From Gammaproteobacteria bacterium (GTDB lineage: Bacteria; Pseudomonadota; Gammaproteobacteria; Steroidobacterales; GCA-2729495): DNA of 33,587 bases. This document shows positions 33,109-33,587 of this stretch, piece by piece. The position numbers and the translations under genes are program-made. The stretch spans positions 1 through 33,587 of the forward strand of contig JAPUGB010000003.1 of the NCBI GenBank assembly GCA_027293165.1. The letters are read 5' to 3'. The number at the start of each line of letters is the position of its first letter. The stretch's first letter is position 1. The notes below the pieces were generated by a model. It was given only the letters and a program-made list of their open reading frames with translations. It did not search any database and was not told the origin of the DNA.

Positions 33109-33587
33109 ATGAACACATCTAGGCCGAAACAGGGAAAAGTGTCCGGTCCCGGAACGTTTAGGGGGGCATGGATGGCGCTGGTCCAGATCCTGGTTATTTC
33201 GACCTGGAGTCTGGGAACCGCGATTGCTCAGGAACCGAGCAACAGTTTGATTGATATAGAGGTTCAGGCGTTGCCGGGCAACGAGATCCAGTTGCGGCTG
33301 GTGCTGTCGAAACCGGCTCCCAAGCCGCTGACTTTTACGATCGACAAACCGGCGCGAATTGCCCTGGACCTGGCCGATACCGGCCTGGCACTGGGCAGCC
33401 GGCGAAGGGATGTCAACATCGGCGCCCTGGACACGGTGCTGGTAGCCGAAGCCGGCGGCCGCACCCGCGTGGTTTTGAATCTCGACAAAATGGTTCCTTA
33501 TCGAACACGGGTTCAGGGTAACTCGGTCTATGTCATCCTCAGCGCTGGCAGCGGAGCCGCTATCACTCAATTCGCAGCGGCTGCCGC
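33109..33587 (+). CDS. pilQ: Type IV pilus secretin PilQ, N-terminal part (partial)
   Basis: The first 159 codons of the outer-membrane secretin through which the pilus emerges; the gene runs out of the window. A signal peptide is visible: a basic N terminus, a hydrophobic core around residues 21-39, and a likely cleavage after AIA before QEPS. After it comes an AMIN domain, which binds peptidoglycan in PilQ, with a VQALPGNEIQLRLVLSKPAP block and FTIDKPARIALDLADTGLAL. Secretin and N-domains lie beyond the window. The start ATG is 34 bp after the pilP stop and is preceded by TTGGGAG, a reasonable though distant ribosome binding site. The order pilMNOPQ is the canonical one. Confidence 0.94.
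   Translation, partial: MNTSRPKQGKVSGPGTFRGAWMALVQILVISTWSLGTAIAQEPSNSLIDIEVQALPGNEIQLRLVLSKPAPKPLTFTIDKPARIALDLADTGLALGSRRRDVNIGALDTVLVAEAGGRTRVVLNLDKMVPYRTRVQGNSVYVILSAGSGAAITQFAAAA

Noticed and set aside
1-33587. Search for CRISPR arrays, IS ends, att sites, tRNA, rRNA, toxin-antitoxin or defence genes
   Set aside because: No regularly spaced repeats, transposase motifs, cloverleaf sequences or defence-type domains were seen; the region is conserved core chromosome.

Overview
This window is chromosomal DNA from a gammaproteobacterium of moderately high GC. The evidence is the gene neighbourhoods: gmk-rpoZ-spoT-ridA-recG, ubiC-ubiA, bioB beside comF, yicC beside rph-rdgB, and ponA divergent from pilMNOPQ are all arrangements known from Pseudomonas, Xanthomonas and relatives. 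I cannot name a genus. The window is densely coding and almost entirely housekeeping. I see no IS element, prophage, CRISPR array, tRNA or rRNA.

Layout. 1-1160 (+) holds the end of an OppD/DppD-type ABC ATPase and a complete OppF/DppF-type partner. 1157-12402 (-) is a long leftward run, read in transcription order bioB, bioC, ctaA, a membrane-anchored hypothetical with a Sel1-like segment, uvrD, trkA, trkH, dctQ, dctM. 12494-13210 (+) is comF, divergent from bioB. 13214-21774 (-) is a second leftward run: yicC, gmk, rpoZ, spoT, ridA, recG, ubiC, ubiA. 21961-26334 (+) carries a PP2C phosphatase, rph, rdgB, a 464-bp noncoding stretch, rpmE and gltA. 26377-29839 (-) is ponA (PBP1A) followed by a conserved protein of unknown function. 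29840-30294 is a 455-bp regulatory interval, and 30295-33587 (+) is the type IV pilus assembly operon pilMNOP plus the start of pilQ, cut by the window end.

The genes cover potassium uptake (TrkAH), oligopeptide and TRAP-type uptake, biotin, ubiquinone and heme A synthesis, stringent response and nucleotide metabolism (SpoT, Gmk, RdgB, omega), RNA turnover (RNase PH, YicC), DNA repair (UvrD, RecG), the TCA cycle entry step (GltA), peptidoglycan synthesis (PBP1A) and the inner-membrane/secretin connection of type IV pili.

The most interesting material is noncoding. First, the interval upstream of pilM contains a convincing cyclic di-GMP-I (GEMM-I) riboswitch at about 29899-30016, preceded by a plausible promoter. 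Further downstream is a near-consensus CRP/Vfr-type operator centred exactly 41.5 bp upstream of the start predicted from an extended -10 element, and then two mutually exclusive hairpins just before the pilM ribosome binding site. This suggests that c-di-GMP and a CRP-family factor both act on the pilMNOPQ operon. Second, the gap before rpmE contains a 25-bp perfect palindrome built from two consensus DnaA boxes, a third half-matching copy 12 bp away, and an AT-rich tract with another DnaA-box variant on its far side. It could be a DnaA-controlled promoter, a DnaA titration site or an origin-like element.
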